From positions 1 to 33,729 of the forward strand of contig CAMFER010000012.1 of NCBI GenBank assembly GCA_945949485.1: a DNA stretch of 33,729 nt, in the 5' to 3' direction. The position numbers and the translations under genes are program-made. Shown in pieces: positions 25,912-33,581 of this stretch. Positions within the stretch are counted from its first letter, which is position 1, and every line of letters begins with the position of its first letter. A model generated the notes under the pieces. The model did no database searches, was not told where the DNA came from, and saw only the letters and a list, made by a program, of their open reading frames with translations. Source of the DNA: an uncultured Clostridium sp. Its GTDB lineage: Bacteria > Bacillota > Clostridia > TANB77 > CAG-508.

Positions 25912-26126
25912 TAATTAAGTTATAAACATCTGTAAAAAGATGATTATATAAAAAGAGGACAACGCAAAGCAGTCTGACAAACAAAACTTGCGTTATCCAC
26001 ACACAATACTTTTTAGAAAGCATTGCTATATTTATTGTACCAAAATCGTTCCAAAAATGCAATAAACAAAGCAAATCTTTCTTTAAAGTATTTATGAAAA
26101 TATTTATTTTAAAGGAGGAATCAGGT
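25912..26126. other. Gap between repressor and integrase with a DnaA box
   Basis: About 215 nt. It contains an inverted repeat AACGCAA/TTGCGTT (about 25965-25996), immediately followed by the perfect DnaA-box word TTATCCACA (25993-26001). The integrase ribosome binding site AAAGGAGG is at the end. No clear integrase promoter was seen. Confidence 0.45.
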
Positions 26127-27485
26127 ATGGCTAGAACAGGCAGACCAAAAAAACAAATGTTAAGAAGAAAAAATCACGAGGGAACAGTTTATGAAAAAAC
26201 TGTAATCAAAGAAAAGAAAGCAAAAGGAATTCCCATTTGTGAAATATGTAAGAATTGCACTGATAGAAGTATTTGCAATAACAGAGAAAACTGTAAAAAA
26301 TGTGAAAAGTGTATGAACTGTAAAAAGTTTGGTAAATGTGAAAAAATCACATCATATACATATTACGAGGCTCAATATGTAGTTGGATATACTGACGAAG
26401 GAAAACCAATTAGAAAAACAATTACAGAAAAAACTGAAACAGAAGTTATAGAACAACTGAATCAGGTTAAGGCTCATAAACAAGGATTTATAGATAAAGA
26501 TAAATCAAAAATGAGCCTAGAAGATTTGGCAAAAGAAAAAACAAAATATGACTATGATACAGGGGTAACTGATGAAAACTCTTACAAAACAAATATGGAT
26601 ACTATAAAAAGATTAAGTAAATATCCTTTTTTTACAATCCCTGTAAGAAAAGTAACAACTGATATGATAAAAGAATTTCTGTCAACGCAAAAGGATTATT
26701 CAGAATCAGTTGTAAAAAAGAACTTTCAAATGTTAAAAAGAGCATTTGCAAAGGCTCTTTCTGATAGTGTAATTATAGAAAATCCTTTTTTAGTAAATAA
26801 GGAATTAAAACTTCCAAAATCCAAAGTTCCTAAAAAGAAAGTTGAGGCTTTTTCTGTAGAAGACCAAAAAAGACTTGTAGAAGAACTTATGAAAAGTGAT
26901 ATTTCACAAAAAGTTCCTATACTATTAAGTCTATATACTTGTATGAGGTCAGGCGAAATACTAGCATTAAAAAAAGAAGATATAAACTTAAAAGAAAAGA
27001 AACTCAAGGTATCACGTACTTTAACAAGAGATAGTAGAGGAAAAGTAAAAATAGGAAGCTTTACTAAAACGTATTCAGGAGAAAGAGAAATTACAATAAA
27101 TGCTGATATAGAAACTTTATTAAATATGGCTCTAGCAGATTATATTGACAATGAAGAACAACTACTTTTCTGTAGAAAAGATGGTACGCCATATACTACA
27201 CAGGCTTTAAATTCTTGTTTCAAAAGATTTTGTGGTACTCACAATATAGATAAAGGATATAATGTGAATTTTCATCAATTAAGGCATACAGGGATTACAA
27301 GACTTATTGAAGTTGGAACACCTGTAGAGATTGTTCAGAAAAAAGCAGGTCATACTGATATATCTACTACAATGAATATTTACAATACTGTTTTGTCTGA
27401 AAGAGAAAAAGAAGTTGATAAAAACATTGAAAGACAATTTGATGAAAAAGGATTAGCATTATCTAATTATATCAACAAAGATTAA
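26127..27485 (+). CDS. int: Tn916-type tyrosine integrase with cysteine-rich insert
   Basis: 452 aa integrase that should recombine attP with the tRNA-Pro attB. ATG at 26127 is chosen because AAAGGAGG lies 8-9 bases upstream; an ATG 11 codons earlier lacks one. The arm-binding domain (about 18-100, GTVYEKTV ... YYEAQYVVGYTDEGKPIRKTI) is interrupted by residues 38-71 with nine cysteines (C38, 41, 44, 50, 56, 59, 62, 65, 71), probably a metal-binding insert. The core-binding domain spans about 130-225. The catalytic set is complete: R274 (CMRSGEI), K314, H383-x-x-R386 (HQLRH), H409 (AGHTD) and Y419. No in-frame CGG. Only 150 bp separate its stop from attR. Confidence 0.9.
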   Translation: MARTGRPKKQMLRRKNHEGTVYEKTVIKEKKAKGIPICEICKNCTDRSICNNRENCKKCEKCMNCKKFGKCEKITSYTYYEAQYVVGYTDEGKPIRKTITEKTETEVIEQLNQVKAHKQGFIDKDKSKMSLEDLAKEKTKYDYDTGVTDENSYKTNMDTIKRLSKYPFFTIPVRKVTTDMIKEFLSTQKDYSESVVKKNFQMLKRAFAKALSDSVIIENPFLVNKELKLPKSKVPKKKVEAFSVEDQKRLVEELMKSDISQKVPILLSLYTCMRSGEILALKKEDINLKEKKLKVSRTLTRDSRGKVKIGSFTKTYSGEREITINADIETLLNMALADYIDNEEQLLFCRKDGTPYTTQALNSCFKRFCGTHNIDKGYNVNFHQLRHTGITRLIEVGTPVEIVQKKAGHTDISTTMNIYNTVLSEREKEVDKNIERQFDEKGLALSNYINKD

Positions 27486-27535
27486 AAAATAATGGCATAT
27501 TTCTGTATGAAGTATGTCATTTAATTTATGTAAAA

Positions 27536-27673
27536 TTGCAGAAACAAATGCAGAAACTTTCTTGAAACTAACCTCAACAATCCACAATTTATGCGTGTTT
27601 TGTGGATTGTTGTTTTAAAAAGTTGGATACCACCTCGACCAATTTGAAGCAATTTTAAGAGAATTGCAGAAAA
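27536..27673 (+). repeat. Right arm-type TTGCAGAAA repeats
   Basis: Copies are at 27536-27545, 27548-27557 (first T changed to A) and 27664-27673. The last lies outside the attR core, 20 bp into the flanking DNA. Same orientation as the four left copies. Confidence 0.6.
27633..27644 (+). repeat. attR core, CCTCGACCAATT
   Basis: Identical to 10882-10893 at the end of tRNA-Pro; the match stops abruptly on both sides. Confidence 0.75.
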
Positions 27674-27685
27674 TTTAAAAAGAGT

Positions 27686-27729
27686 GAAAAGAGTATTAAC
27701 GACAAGGTTTTCGTTGATACTCTTTTCTG
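27686..27729 (+). terminator. Terminator beyond attR, possibly the original tRNA-Pro terminator
   Basis: GAAAAGAGTAT (27686-27696) pairs perfectly with ATACTCTTTTC (27717-27727), with an inner AACGA/TCGTT. Confidence 0.65.
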
Positions 27730-27776
27730 TTAAATTTTAAAAAATCTTGAAAAATTCTAAAAAATTTTAAGATTTT

Positions 27777-27841
27777 GTTCAGAAATTTATGTTCAGAAAA
27801 AATTTTATTCCAAACAAAAATGTTTAGAAAAAGTTCAGAAA
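27777..27841 (+). repeat. GTTCAGAAA repeats before the initiator gene
   Basis: Copies at 27777, 27791 and 27833 (GTTCAGAAA) and 27822 (GTTTAGAAA). They follow an inverted repeat AAAATCTT/AAGATTTT (27741-27776). They could be initiator-binding sites or simply A/T-rich leader. Confidence 0.4.
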
Positions 27842-27868
27842 AATATTCTTCCTAGAAAGGAAGTTAAT

Positions 27869-28792
27869 TTGAAGGATTTACAATTTTATAAATCAAATGA
27901 AATTTTAAGTAATAAATTTTACCAAATACCACAAGAACTATTTGTTAGCTCTTTATATAAGGATAAACTAAATTCAGATGGTAAAATTCTATATGCATTT
28001 TTACTGGATAGATTATCATTATCTATCAAAAATCATTGGATAGATGAACAAAAAAATATATACCTAATTTTTACAAGACAAGAAGTACAAGAAAAATTAG
28101 GATTATCTGAAAAAACAGCGACAAAGGCTTTTAAACAATTAATTGATGTAAATCTAATTGCAGAAAAAAGACAGGGATTAGGAAAGCCAAACTTAATATA
28201 TGTTGCTAAAATTCAATATGAAGATAAAAATAATATTCCAGATACGGAAAAAGTACAAGTCTTGAATAGTAATTTTTACGGTTCTAGAATAGTACAAAAT
28301 ACTGTTCAAGAACAGGAAAATTTACCTACAATCAATACTAATAATATCAAAACTGATATAATCAATACTGATTCTATCAATCCTTATAGTAATGATGAAA
28401 TAAAATTAATAGAGATAAAAAACAAATGTAAATTAAATGACTTCTCTAAAGAAGAAAAAACTATATTAGAAGATGTAATTGATAGCTTATATTATAAAGA
28501 AACATTAAAAGTAGGAAGTATTATTGTTAATAACTATAAAATATTAGATAAACTAAAATTAATAGTTAAAGAAAATTTAATTCAATTATTAGAAATATTA
28601 AAAAATATTCCTAATATACAAAATGCTAAAAATTATTTGATGATTTGCTTATACAACAATTTAGGAAACACACATATAACTACTAAAAAAACAAACACTA
28701 CTTCAGCTTGTAATAAAAGAGAATACCCAGAAGGCTTCTTGAACAACTTATATGCTAACGTTGCTTATGAGAATAGCTTAACAGCTCCGTAA
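27869..28792 (+). CDS. repA: RepA_N-family replication initiator
   Basis: 307 aa. TTG start with GAAAGGAAG upstream. The N-terminal domain is diagnostic for RepA_N: FYQIPQELFVSSLYKDKL, then GKILYAFLLDRLSLSIKN, FTRQEVQEKLGLSEKTATKAFKQL (winged helix) and EKRQGLGKPNLIYV (about residues 17-112). The C-terminal part is a separate, more variable domain with long helices, as is usual. These proteins start replication of pAD1/pSK41-type plasmids and are found on many Clostridia conjugative elements. It lies upstream of an oriT and a MobV relaxase in the same orientation. No in-frame CGG. Confidence 0.85.
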   Translation: MKDLQFYKSNEILSNKFYQIPQELFVSSLYKDKLNSDGKILYAFLLDRLSLSIKNHWIDEQKNIYLIFTRQEVQEKLGLSEKTATKAFKQLIDVNLIAEKRQGLGKPNLIYVAKIQYEDKNNIPDTEKVQVLNSNFYGSRIVQNTVQEQENLPTINTNNIKTDIINTDSINPYSNDEIKLIEIKNKCKLNDFSKEEKTILEDVIDSLYYKETLKVGSIIVNNYKILDKLKLIVKENLIQLLEILKNIPNIQNAKNYLMICLYNNLGNTHITTKKTNTTSACNKREYPEGFLNNLYANVAYENSLTAP

Positions 28793-28808
28793 GAAATTGC
28801 TTTGATAT

Positions 28809-28923
28809 GAAGTTGCAAGGATATCGCTAATATGCAACTTCACTTAATAAAATAGCTTGACTATTTTATTAAGCCTAAAAAATACTTTAGTCATTTTTTA
28901 GGAAAGGGTGCAGGAACTCCTGC
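28809..28923. repeat. Array of four consecutive perfect inverted repeats
   Basis: Stems: GAAGTTGCA/TGCAACTTC (28809-28841); CTTAATAAAATAG/CTATTTTATTAAG, 13 bp (28843-28873); CCTAAAAAAT/ATTTTTTAGG (28874-28902); GCAGGA/TCCTGC (28910-28923). They are nearly contiguous between repA and the oriT. Confidence 0.75.
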
Positions 28924-28930
28924 CACACAG

Positions 28931-28978
28931 ATAAGTTTTGTATAAAACTTGTCTAGTGTGTTAGACAAGTAAACTTAT
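28931..28978 (+). other. oriT: Origin of transfer, pMV158/MobV type
   Basis: TAGTGTG/TTA at 28954-28963 matches the nick sequence known for pMV158 MobM, with the predicted nick between 28960 and 28961. Two nested repeats surround it: ACTTGTCTA/TAGACAAGT (28947-28955, 28962-28970) and ATAAGTTT/AAACTTAT (28931-28938, 28971-28978), plus an alternative AAGTTTT/AAAACTT hairpin. The relaxase gene starts 27 bp downstream. Confidence 0.8.
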
Positions 28979-29004
28979 TTTAGCAAGAAAGGCTTTGTAA
29001 GAAT

Positions 29005-30231
29005 ATGAGTTATGCTATCGTAAGAAATGAAAAATTAACGAGAAGTCAAGCACAAGGTATATGTGTTCATAATGATAGAAAAGCAAAAAATCATTCAAAT
29101 AAAGAAATAGATATAAGCAAAACACACTTAAATTATTATTTAAAGAAAAATGAATTAAATTATATAAAAGAATTTGACAGACTAAAAGAAGAAAACAATT
29201 TAAAAGGTCAAATACGAAGTAATAGCATTATAATTTGTGAAATGATATTCACATCTGATAAAGAGTTCTTTGAAAACATTGGATTAGAAGAAACAAAAAG
29301 ATATTTTGAAGAAAGTTATAAATTTATATCCAATTATAAAAATCTGGGAGAGAAATATATAATATCTGCAGTAATTCATTTAGATGAAGGAACACCACAT
29401 ATGCATTTGGCATATATCCCAGTAATTCATACAACAGATAAGCAAGGAAACAAGATAGATAAAATTTGTGCAAGAGATTTTTGGCAAGGTAGAGATAGTT
29501 ATCGAAAATTGCAAAATGCTTACTTTGAATATGTATCTTCAAAAGGATTTAAATTAGAAAGAGGTTTACCTTCTGAAGAAACAGGCAGAAAACATGAAAA
29601 GATACAAGATTTTAAACAAATAACTAATTTTGAAAATACTAAAAAGATATTAAAAAATATAACATTAGATTTGCCAATAACTCCTAATATAAAAGATATT
29701 AAAAAAGTTATGATAAATCGTGATGAAAAAATAGAAAATGAGATAATAAATCCTAGAGATAAGCTAATACAAAAACTTTATCAAGAAAATAAATCATTGC
29801 ATAAAGAATTGTCAAAACAAGCTAACACAGTAAATATAGCAACAAAATATGAAAGTGAATATTCTAAAATATTAGAAAATAATGAAAATTTAAAACATTT
29901 AAATATCTTATTACAAGAAGAACTCGAAAATAATGAAAAAGAATTAGAATTAAAATTTGAAAATAAAGTTTATGACATAGAACATAATTACAAAAAACAA
30001 ATTGAAAATTTAGAAAAAGAAAACAAAACTTTGAATAAGATGATTGATAAATTTAAAATAACTATAAAACATTTTATTAAATGGATATGTCACAAATTCT
30101 CTTATCCTTCTGAGGATGAAATTATAAGAGATTTTGAAAAAGAAACATATATTGACTTAAATGTTGAAAAACAACTTGATATAAACGATTTTCAAAAAGA
30201 TGAAATAGAAGATGAATATGAGATTGAATAA
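29005..30231 (+). CDS. mobV: MobV-family relaxase (Mob/Pre)
   Basis: 408 aa enzyme that nicks oriT and pilots the strand into the recipient using another element's mating channel. The N-terminal catalytic domain (about 1-200) has the metal-binding motif H125-x-D127-E128-x-x-P131-H132-x-H134 (HLDEGTPHMH) after the typical IISAVIHLDE strand. HNDRKAKNHSN near residue 22 matches the first motif region. The C-terminal half is a long coiled coil (about 245-360), then a short basic segment and an acidic tail. It sits right after its oriT and is followed by a small gene common in such modules. No coupling protein was seen, so transfer must be in trans. Confidence 0.9.
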   Translation: MSYAIVRNEKLTRSQAQGICVHNDRKAKNHSNKEIDISKTHLNYYLKKNELNYIKEFDRLKEENNLKGQIRSNSIIICEMIFTSDKEFFENIGLEETKRYFEESYKFISNYKNLGEKYIISAVIHLDEGTPHMHLAYIPVIHTTDKQGNKIDKICARDFWQGRDSYRKLQNAYFEYVSSKGFKLERGLPSEETGRKHEKIQDFKQITNFENTKKILKNITLDLPITPNIKDIKKVMINRDEKIENEIINPRDKLIQKLYQENKSLHKELSKQANTVNIATKYESEYSKILENNENLKHLNILLQEELENNEKELELKFENKVYDIEHNYKKQIENLEKENKTLNKMIDKFKITIKHFIKWICHKFSYPSEDEIIRDFEKETYIDLNVEKQLDINDFQKDEIEDEYEIE

Positions 30232-30253
30232 AAGTTAGAAAGGATTTGATGAT

Positions 30254-30589
30254 ATGGAAAATATAAAAAGATTTACTACTTTTTACGAAGAGTGTAAAGA
30301 TGAATTTATGGAACATTTAGATGGAGTAAGAATATACTTGCAAAAAAATAATAGTAAGTTTAAAAATTTGCAAAAAGAATATACAAAGATTCTAGATAGT
30401 AATGAAAAGTTACAAAATATTTTATTTGGAGATAAAGTAGAAACAGGATTGACACCTATTGAATGCGATTTACTTTATAATGCAATAGAGATACAAGAAA
30501 AAATGCAAATTATGACTGAAGAAGAATTATATTTTAAAGGTGGAATGGATGCATATTATTATTTCAAAAAAATGGGGATAATTAAATAA
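30254..30589 (+). CDS. Small helical protein of mobilization modules
   Basis: 111 aa, nearly all helix, with EECKDEFMEHLDGVRIYLQKN, LTPIECDLLYNAIEIQEKM and a C-terminal FKGGMDAYYYFKKMG. The last segment resembles the F-x-x-G-x-x-x-A/G signature of small DUF6809-like proteins that follow relaxase or recombinase genes in Firmicutes; the assignment is by resemblance only. It begins 22 nt after the relaxase with its own AAAGGA site. Confidence 0.6.
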   Translation: MENIKRFTTFYEECKDEFMEHLDGVRIYLQKNNSKFKNLQKEYTKILDSNEKLQNILFGDKVETGLTPIECDLLYNAIEIQEKMQIMTEEELYFKGGMDAYYYFKKMGIIK

Positions 30590-30635
30590 ATTCCTAAAAA
30601 TTTTTAATCATATTGCTTAATAATTATGTAAAATA

Positions 30636-30664
30636 TTGACAAATATGTTAAAATATATTATAAT
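30636..30664 (+). promoter_or_regulatory. Perfect promoter of the radical SAM gene
   Basis: TTGACA, 17 nt, TATAAT. The leader contains a hairpin (GTATGA with TCATAC, inner TGGA/TCCA, 30691-30714) ahead of the AAAGGAG site. Confidence 0.85.
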
Positions 30665-30736
30665 TATTATGTCAACAATATAACCCAGTATGATTGGAAA
30701 TCCATTCATACGCAACTTAGAAAGGAGTTCTTTGAC

Positions 30737-32308
30737 ATGAAAAACATCTTTGATCGGCCTTGCTATTATATTGAGCAAGTAAAGAAAGTCCGCGTTCCTG
30801 AAAAGAAACGCAAAAAGTTCAATTCGAAATCTATGCTTTGTGCATGGGTAACGAAACTCTGTCCTGCTCGTTGTGAGAGCTGTTTTTTCAAATCTAATAT
30901 GTACCATAATGGAGTACCAGATGAAAAATATCAGTTTTCTCAATATGGAGTAGACCGTCTCATCAAGTTCATCAATGATTCAAACAATTCATATTTGATG
31001 CTTTCTGGCGGCGGTGAACCTATGGTTCGGAAGGATATTGTGAACGAAATTATTCGTCGTGTCAAATCTGACCGAATTGTAATTGTTACAAGTGCCATTT
31101 GGGCAAAAACGTATGCATCTGCTGAGAAGACTATTGATGAACTTTATGAAAGTTACATTAGTCGTAACGATGACTTAGTTCTTGTTCTCAGACTTAGTGT
31201 TGATAGTTTTCACTATAAACCTCTTGGTTTTGATGTGATTGACAATGTAATCAAAGTCTTTAGAAACAAGTACAGCAAATGTAAGAATTTTCAGCTGAGA
31301 ATTCATACAATGCAGAATGACCCTACTTTAGAAATGGTGGCGGAGAAGATTGGTGATTGTAAAGTTGTCTACAGTGATATTGAATCAGTTTCTGACAACA
31401 AAGAAATCATTAAAATTCTTCCTAAGCAGGCTACTCTTAGTTTTAATGAAGGATATGATATCAAAGTAGGACTCTCTAAACTCTTCTTCTCTAATTTGAA
31501 GATTGACCTTAACAAATTTACGGAAGATATTCAAAGGTCTCTTGATGTTTTTGAGGAAGATATGAGTGCTAGTGAATATGGCAATCCTTCTATCCTGACA
31601 AACTGTGATGGCTCTCTTGGACTTGATTTCTGGATTGACTATAACGGAAACGTCACTACTTGGGGCAATCAGCAGTGGGACAGTCTTTACAATGTATATG
31701 TAGATACTTATCAAGATTTGGTTAAGGGTACTTTTGAAAATATCATTAGTTATTCTTTCCTTGATAAAGGCTACTATTACAGAGAAAGAATTGTTAGAAC
31801 AGTTAATCCTCGTGCAGTTTTGAGATCCAAAGCTATGAACTTGAGGGATTATGCTGGAGCATTTTTGATGGAAGAAGACAAAACAAAACTTTACTATGCA
31901 GTCCGTGCAATTAAGGACTATCTGGAAGATGGCGTTCTGTCTGAAGATGATATTTCTTATCTTCCTGCAAACTTGCTGAATGTTATCCATTCTAGTGTAG
32001 ATGAAATTACTGCTCTTTACAAGGCATCTGACTATGATATTGTCAGTCAGTATTTTGACAAAAAGTCTGAACTTACACAGACAGATTGGGAAATTCTTTT
32101 TACCCTTATCCGTCTTGGACATTATGAAGTGTCAGAATCTCATCTCAAGGAAGCAATTGACTTCTACAATGAAAATTTTTATTGCAACATCCACAGTGTC
32201 AATGACATTCCTGACAGTGAAGATCCTATTCTTTATGGTGAATTCCACAATAGAATTTCTTTCATGAAGAAAGAGGCTGAAGAACTCTGTTTAAGAATGC
32301 ATCACTAA
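30737..32308 (+). CDS. Radical SAM enzyme, unusual family, foreign composition
   Basis: 523 aa. The N-terminal half is a radical SAM barrel: C42-x3-C46-x2-C49 for the 4Fe-4S cluster and S-G-G-G-E-P (90-95) for SAM, with further strands at VIVTSAIW and VLRLSVDSFHY. The second half (about 260-523) lacks a Cys-rich SPASM domain: a DYNGNVTTWGNQQ segment, then helices. It is longer than viperins (about 300-360 aa) and does not match a family I can name. Codon use is visibly more G/C-rich and balanced than in the neighbours (CGT, TCT, CTT, CTC, GAC), so it looks newly acquired. It has its own perfect promoter and terminator and no partner enzyme. It uses CGG as plain Arg twice (codon 7 at 30755-30757 and codon 98 at 31028-31030). 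A +1 shift at codon 7 would end the protein within nine codons. Confidence 0.8.
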   Translation: MKNIFDRPCYYIEQVKKVRVPEKKRKKFNSKSMLCAWVTKLCPARCESCFFKSNMYHNGVPDEKYQFSQYGVDRLIKFINDSNNSYLMLSGGGEPMVRKDIVNEIIRRVKSDRIVIVTSAIWAKTYASAEKTIDELYESYISRNDDLVLVLRLSVDSFHYKPLGFDVIDNVIKVFRNKYSKCKNFQLRIHTMQNDPTLEMVAEKIGDCKVVYSDIESVSDNKEIIKILPKQATLSFNEGYDIKVGLSKLFFSNLKIDLNKFTEDIQRSLDVFEEDMSASEYGNPSILTNCDGSLGLDFWIDYNGNVTTWGNQQWDSLYNVYVDTYQDLVKGTFENIISYSFLDKGYYYRERIVRTVNPRAVLRSKAMNLRDYAGAFLMEEDKTKLYYAVRAIKDYLEDGVLSEDDISYLPANLLNVIHSSVDEITALYKASDYDIVSQYFDKKSELTQTDWEILFTLIRLGHYEVSESHLKEAIDFYNENFYCNIHSVNDIPDSEDPILYGEFHNRISFMKKEAEELCLRMHH

Positions 32309-32321
32309 TGTGAGTATACTT

Positions 32322-32358
32322 AAATCCCCCTTTGATGATTTTCATCAGAGGGGGATTT
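32322..32358. terminator. Strong bidirectional terminator
   Basis: AAATCCCCC pairs with GGGGGATTT around an inner TGATGA/TCATCA stem, with T/A tracts on both sides. It serves the convergent radical SAM and reductase genes. Confidence 0.85.
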
Positions 32359-32359
32359 T

Positions 32360-33190
32360 CTAAAATACAATTATATTAGGATTTAGTCCTGAACCTGCAA
32401 AATATGGCATTGAATTAATAAACTCCATATCTTCATTAGATATATCAAAATTATAAATATCTATATTTTCTTTTATTCTTTCATAATGTGTTGATTTTGG
32501 TAAAGGTAATACATTATTTTGTAAACACCACTTTATACAAATTTGTGCGACAGATTTATTGTATTTCTTAGCAATTTTTTGTAGCTCTATATTATTTAAC
32601 ATTTTGCCAGAACCAATCGGACTCCATGCCTCTACAACGATATTATTTTTCATACAATAATCAACTGTATCTTTTTGCATAAAGCCAGGATGAAATTCAA
32701 TTTGATTTACCATTGGCAATATATTAATTTGCTTCTTTAAAGCTTCTAAATGTGGTACAAGAAAATTACTAACGCCAATTGCTCTAACTTTTCCTTCTTC
32801 ATATAGTTTTTCTAGTGCCTTCCATGTACTCCAATTTATTTCTTCCCAATTGTCTGATGTCATAGGCCAATGAATTAAATATAAATCCAGATAGTCAGTT
32901 TGCAAGTTTTGTAAACTTCGTTCAAATGCTTTTATAGTATTATCATATCCTTTATCACTATTCCATACTTTACTAGTTATAAATACTTCATTTCTAGGAA
33001 TGTTATATTTCTTCAATGTATTACCTATAAATTCTTCGTTTCCATATTTTGATGCAGTATCTATATGTTTATATCCTAGTTTGATTGCAGAAATAATTGA
33101 TTCTTCTACTAGGTCACTATCTTTAATATGCCAAGTACCAAAACCAATATTAGGTATACGTATATTATTATTTAAATAAAAATTATTCAT
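32360..33190 (-). CDS. Aldo/keto reductase
   Basis: 276 aa NADPH-dependent oxidoreductase of the AKR superfamily, cytosolic, substrate unknown. The catalytic tetrad is complete: D44, Y49 (DTASKYGNE), K74 (TSKVW) and H107 (LIHWP). GVSNF, NQIEFHP and PIGSG mark the barrel and the cofactor loop, and LPKSTHYERIKENIDIYNFD is the typical C-terminal phosphate-binding part. Length and order are standard for the AKR5-like group of bacteria. Its ATG lies one base after the stop of the nucleotidyltransferase-like gene, so the two are coupled. Confidence 0.9.
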   Translation of the reverse strand: MNNFYLNNNIRIPNIGFGTWHIKDSDLVEESIISAIKLGYKHIDTASKYGNEEFIGNTLKKYNIPRNEVFITSKVWNSDKGYDNTIKAFERSLQNLQTDYLDLYLIHWPMTSDNWEEINWSTWKALEKLYEEGKVRAIGVSNFLVPHLEALKKQINILPMVNQIEFHPGFMQKDTVDYCMKNNIVVEAWSPIGSGKMLNNIELQKIAKKYNKSVAQICIKWCLQNNVLPLPKSTHYERIKENIDIYNFDISNEDMEFINSMPYFAGSGLNPNIIVF

Positions 33191-33191
33191 A

Positions 33192-33581
33192 TTAATTATT
33201 ATTTTCCTTTAGATATTTTTTTATATTTTCTATATCTTTTTGATCTTTAGGTGCATTTCTTTTTTCCTTAAAGGCTAAAATTGTTTTTAAACTTTCAACA
33301 GGATAACCATCCTTATATTCCATTTTGAAATTTTCTTTACTATTTGGAACTATTTCAATTTCTTTTGAAATATGATAAAAACCACATTCATTTTTATCAC
33401 TTTCTTTTAGATTATATTTTTCCTTTAATTGTTCAAATAATTCGTTTGAAACACATAAATCAAGATCTCCAGCTATTTCTCTTAATCCATATAGTAACAT
33501 AGAGCCACTTGATAAAATATAATATTCTGTTTTTGGTAATTTTAAAGTGTCTAATAAATTTAATAATTCTTCTTTATTCAT
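33192..33581 (-). CDS. Nucleotidyltransferase-like protein
   Basis: 129 aa from the ATG at 33581, which follows GAGGAGG; an upstream in-frame start lacks a site. SSGSMLLYGLREIAGDLDLCVS (residues 24-45) has the G-S-x...-D-x-D pattern of minimal nucleotidyltransferases and AbiEii-like proteins. A C-terminal helix with KDQKDIENIKKYL is also usual in that group, where residues near it contact nucleotide. It could transfer a nucleotide to a small molecule, tRNA or protein. It is translationally coupled to the reductase gene. Confidence 0.65.
   Translation of the reverse strand: MNKEELLNLLDTLKLPKTEYYILSSGSMLLYGLREIAGDLDLCVSNELFEQLKEKYNLKESDKNECGFYHISKEIEIVPNSKENFKMEYKDGYPVESLKTILAFKEKRNAPKDQKDIENIKKYLKENNN

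Larger units (their letters stand above)
10882..27644. mobile_element. 16.8-kb integrative element inserted in tRNA-Pro
   Basis: The limits are the 12-bp direct repeat CCTCGACCAATT in the 3' end of tRNA-Pro and again at 27633-27644. The integrase gene lies 150 bp inside the right end, preceded by a CI-like repressor divergent from an excisionase-like gene, the usual control layout of phages and integrative conjugative/mobilizable elements. TTGCAGAAAC repeats at both ends look like integrase arm sites. No capsid, tail, portal or terminase gene was seen, and no relaxase or type IV secretion gene inside the limits. It is therefore either an element mobilised in trans, a satellite, or a degenerate element. 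It carries a membrane-protein cargo operon (11.2-15.7 kb) and an SF2-like ATPase probably used for replication or transfer. Confidence 0.8.
27777..30589 (+). mobile_element. Second mobile module: RepA_N, oriT, MobV
   Basis: An initiator, an oriT, a relaxase and a small accessory gene lie in one direction, immediately right of attR. This is the backbone of a mobilizable plasmid or IME. No integrase of its own was seen in the window. Its borders are not visible; an earlier insertion at the same tRNA is one explanation. Confidence 0.55.

Noticed and set aside
31385-32122. 245-codon open frame opposite the radical SAM gene
   Set aside because: Antisense shadow: no ribosome binding site, and the plus frame has complete Cys and SAM motifs.
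30737-32308. Prokaryotic viperin
   Set aside because: The Cys motif is generic to radical SAM enzymes; the protein is much longer than viperins and lacks recognisable viperin signature segments.
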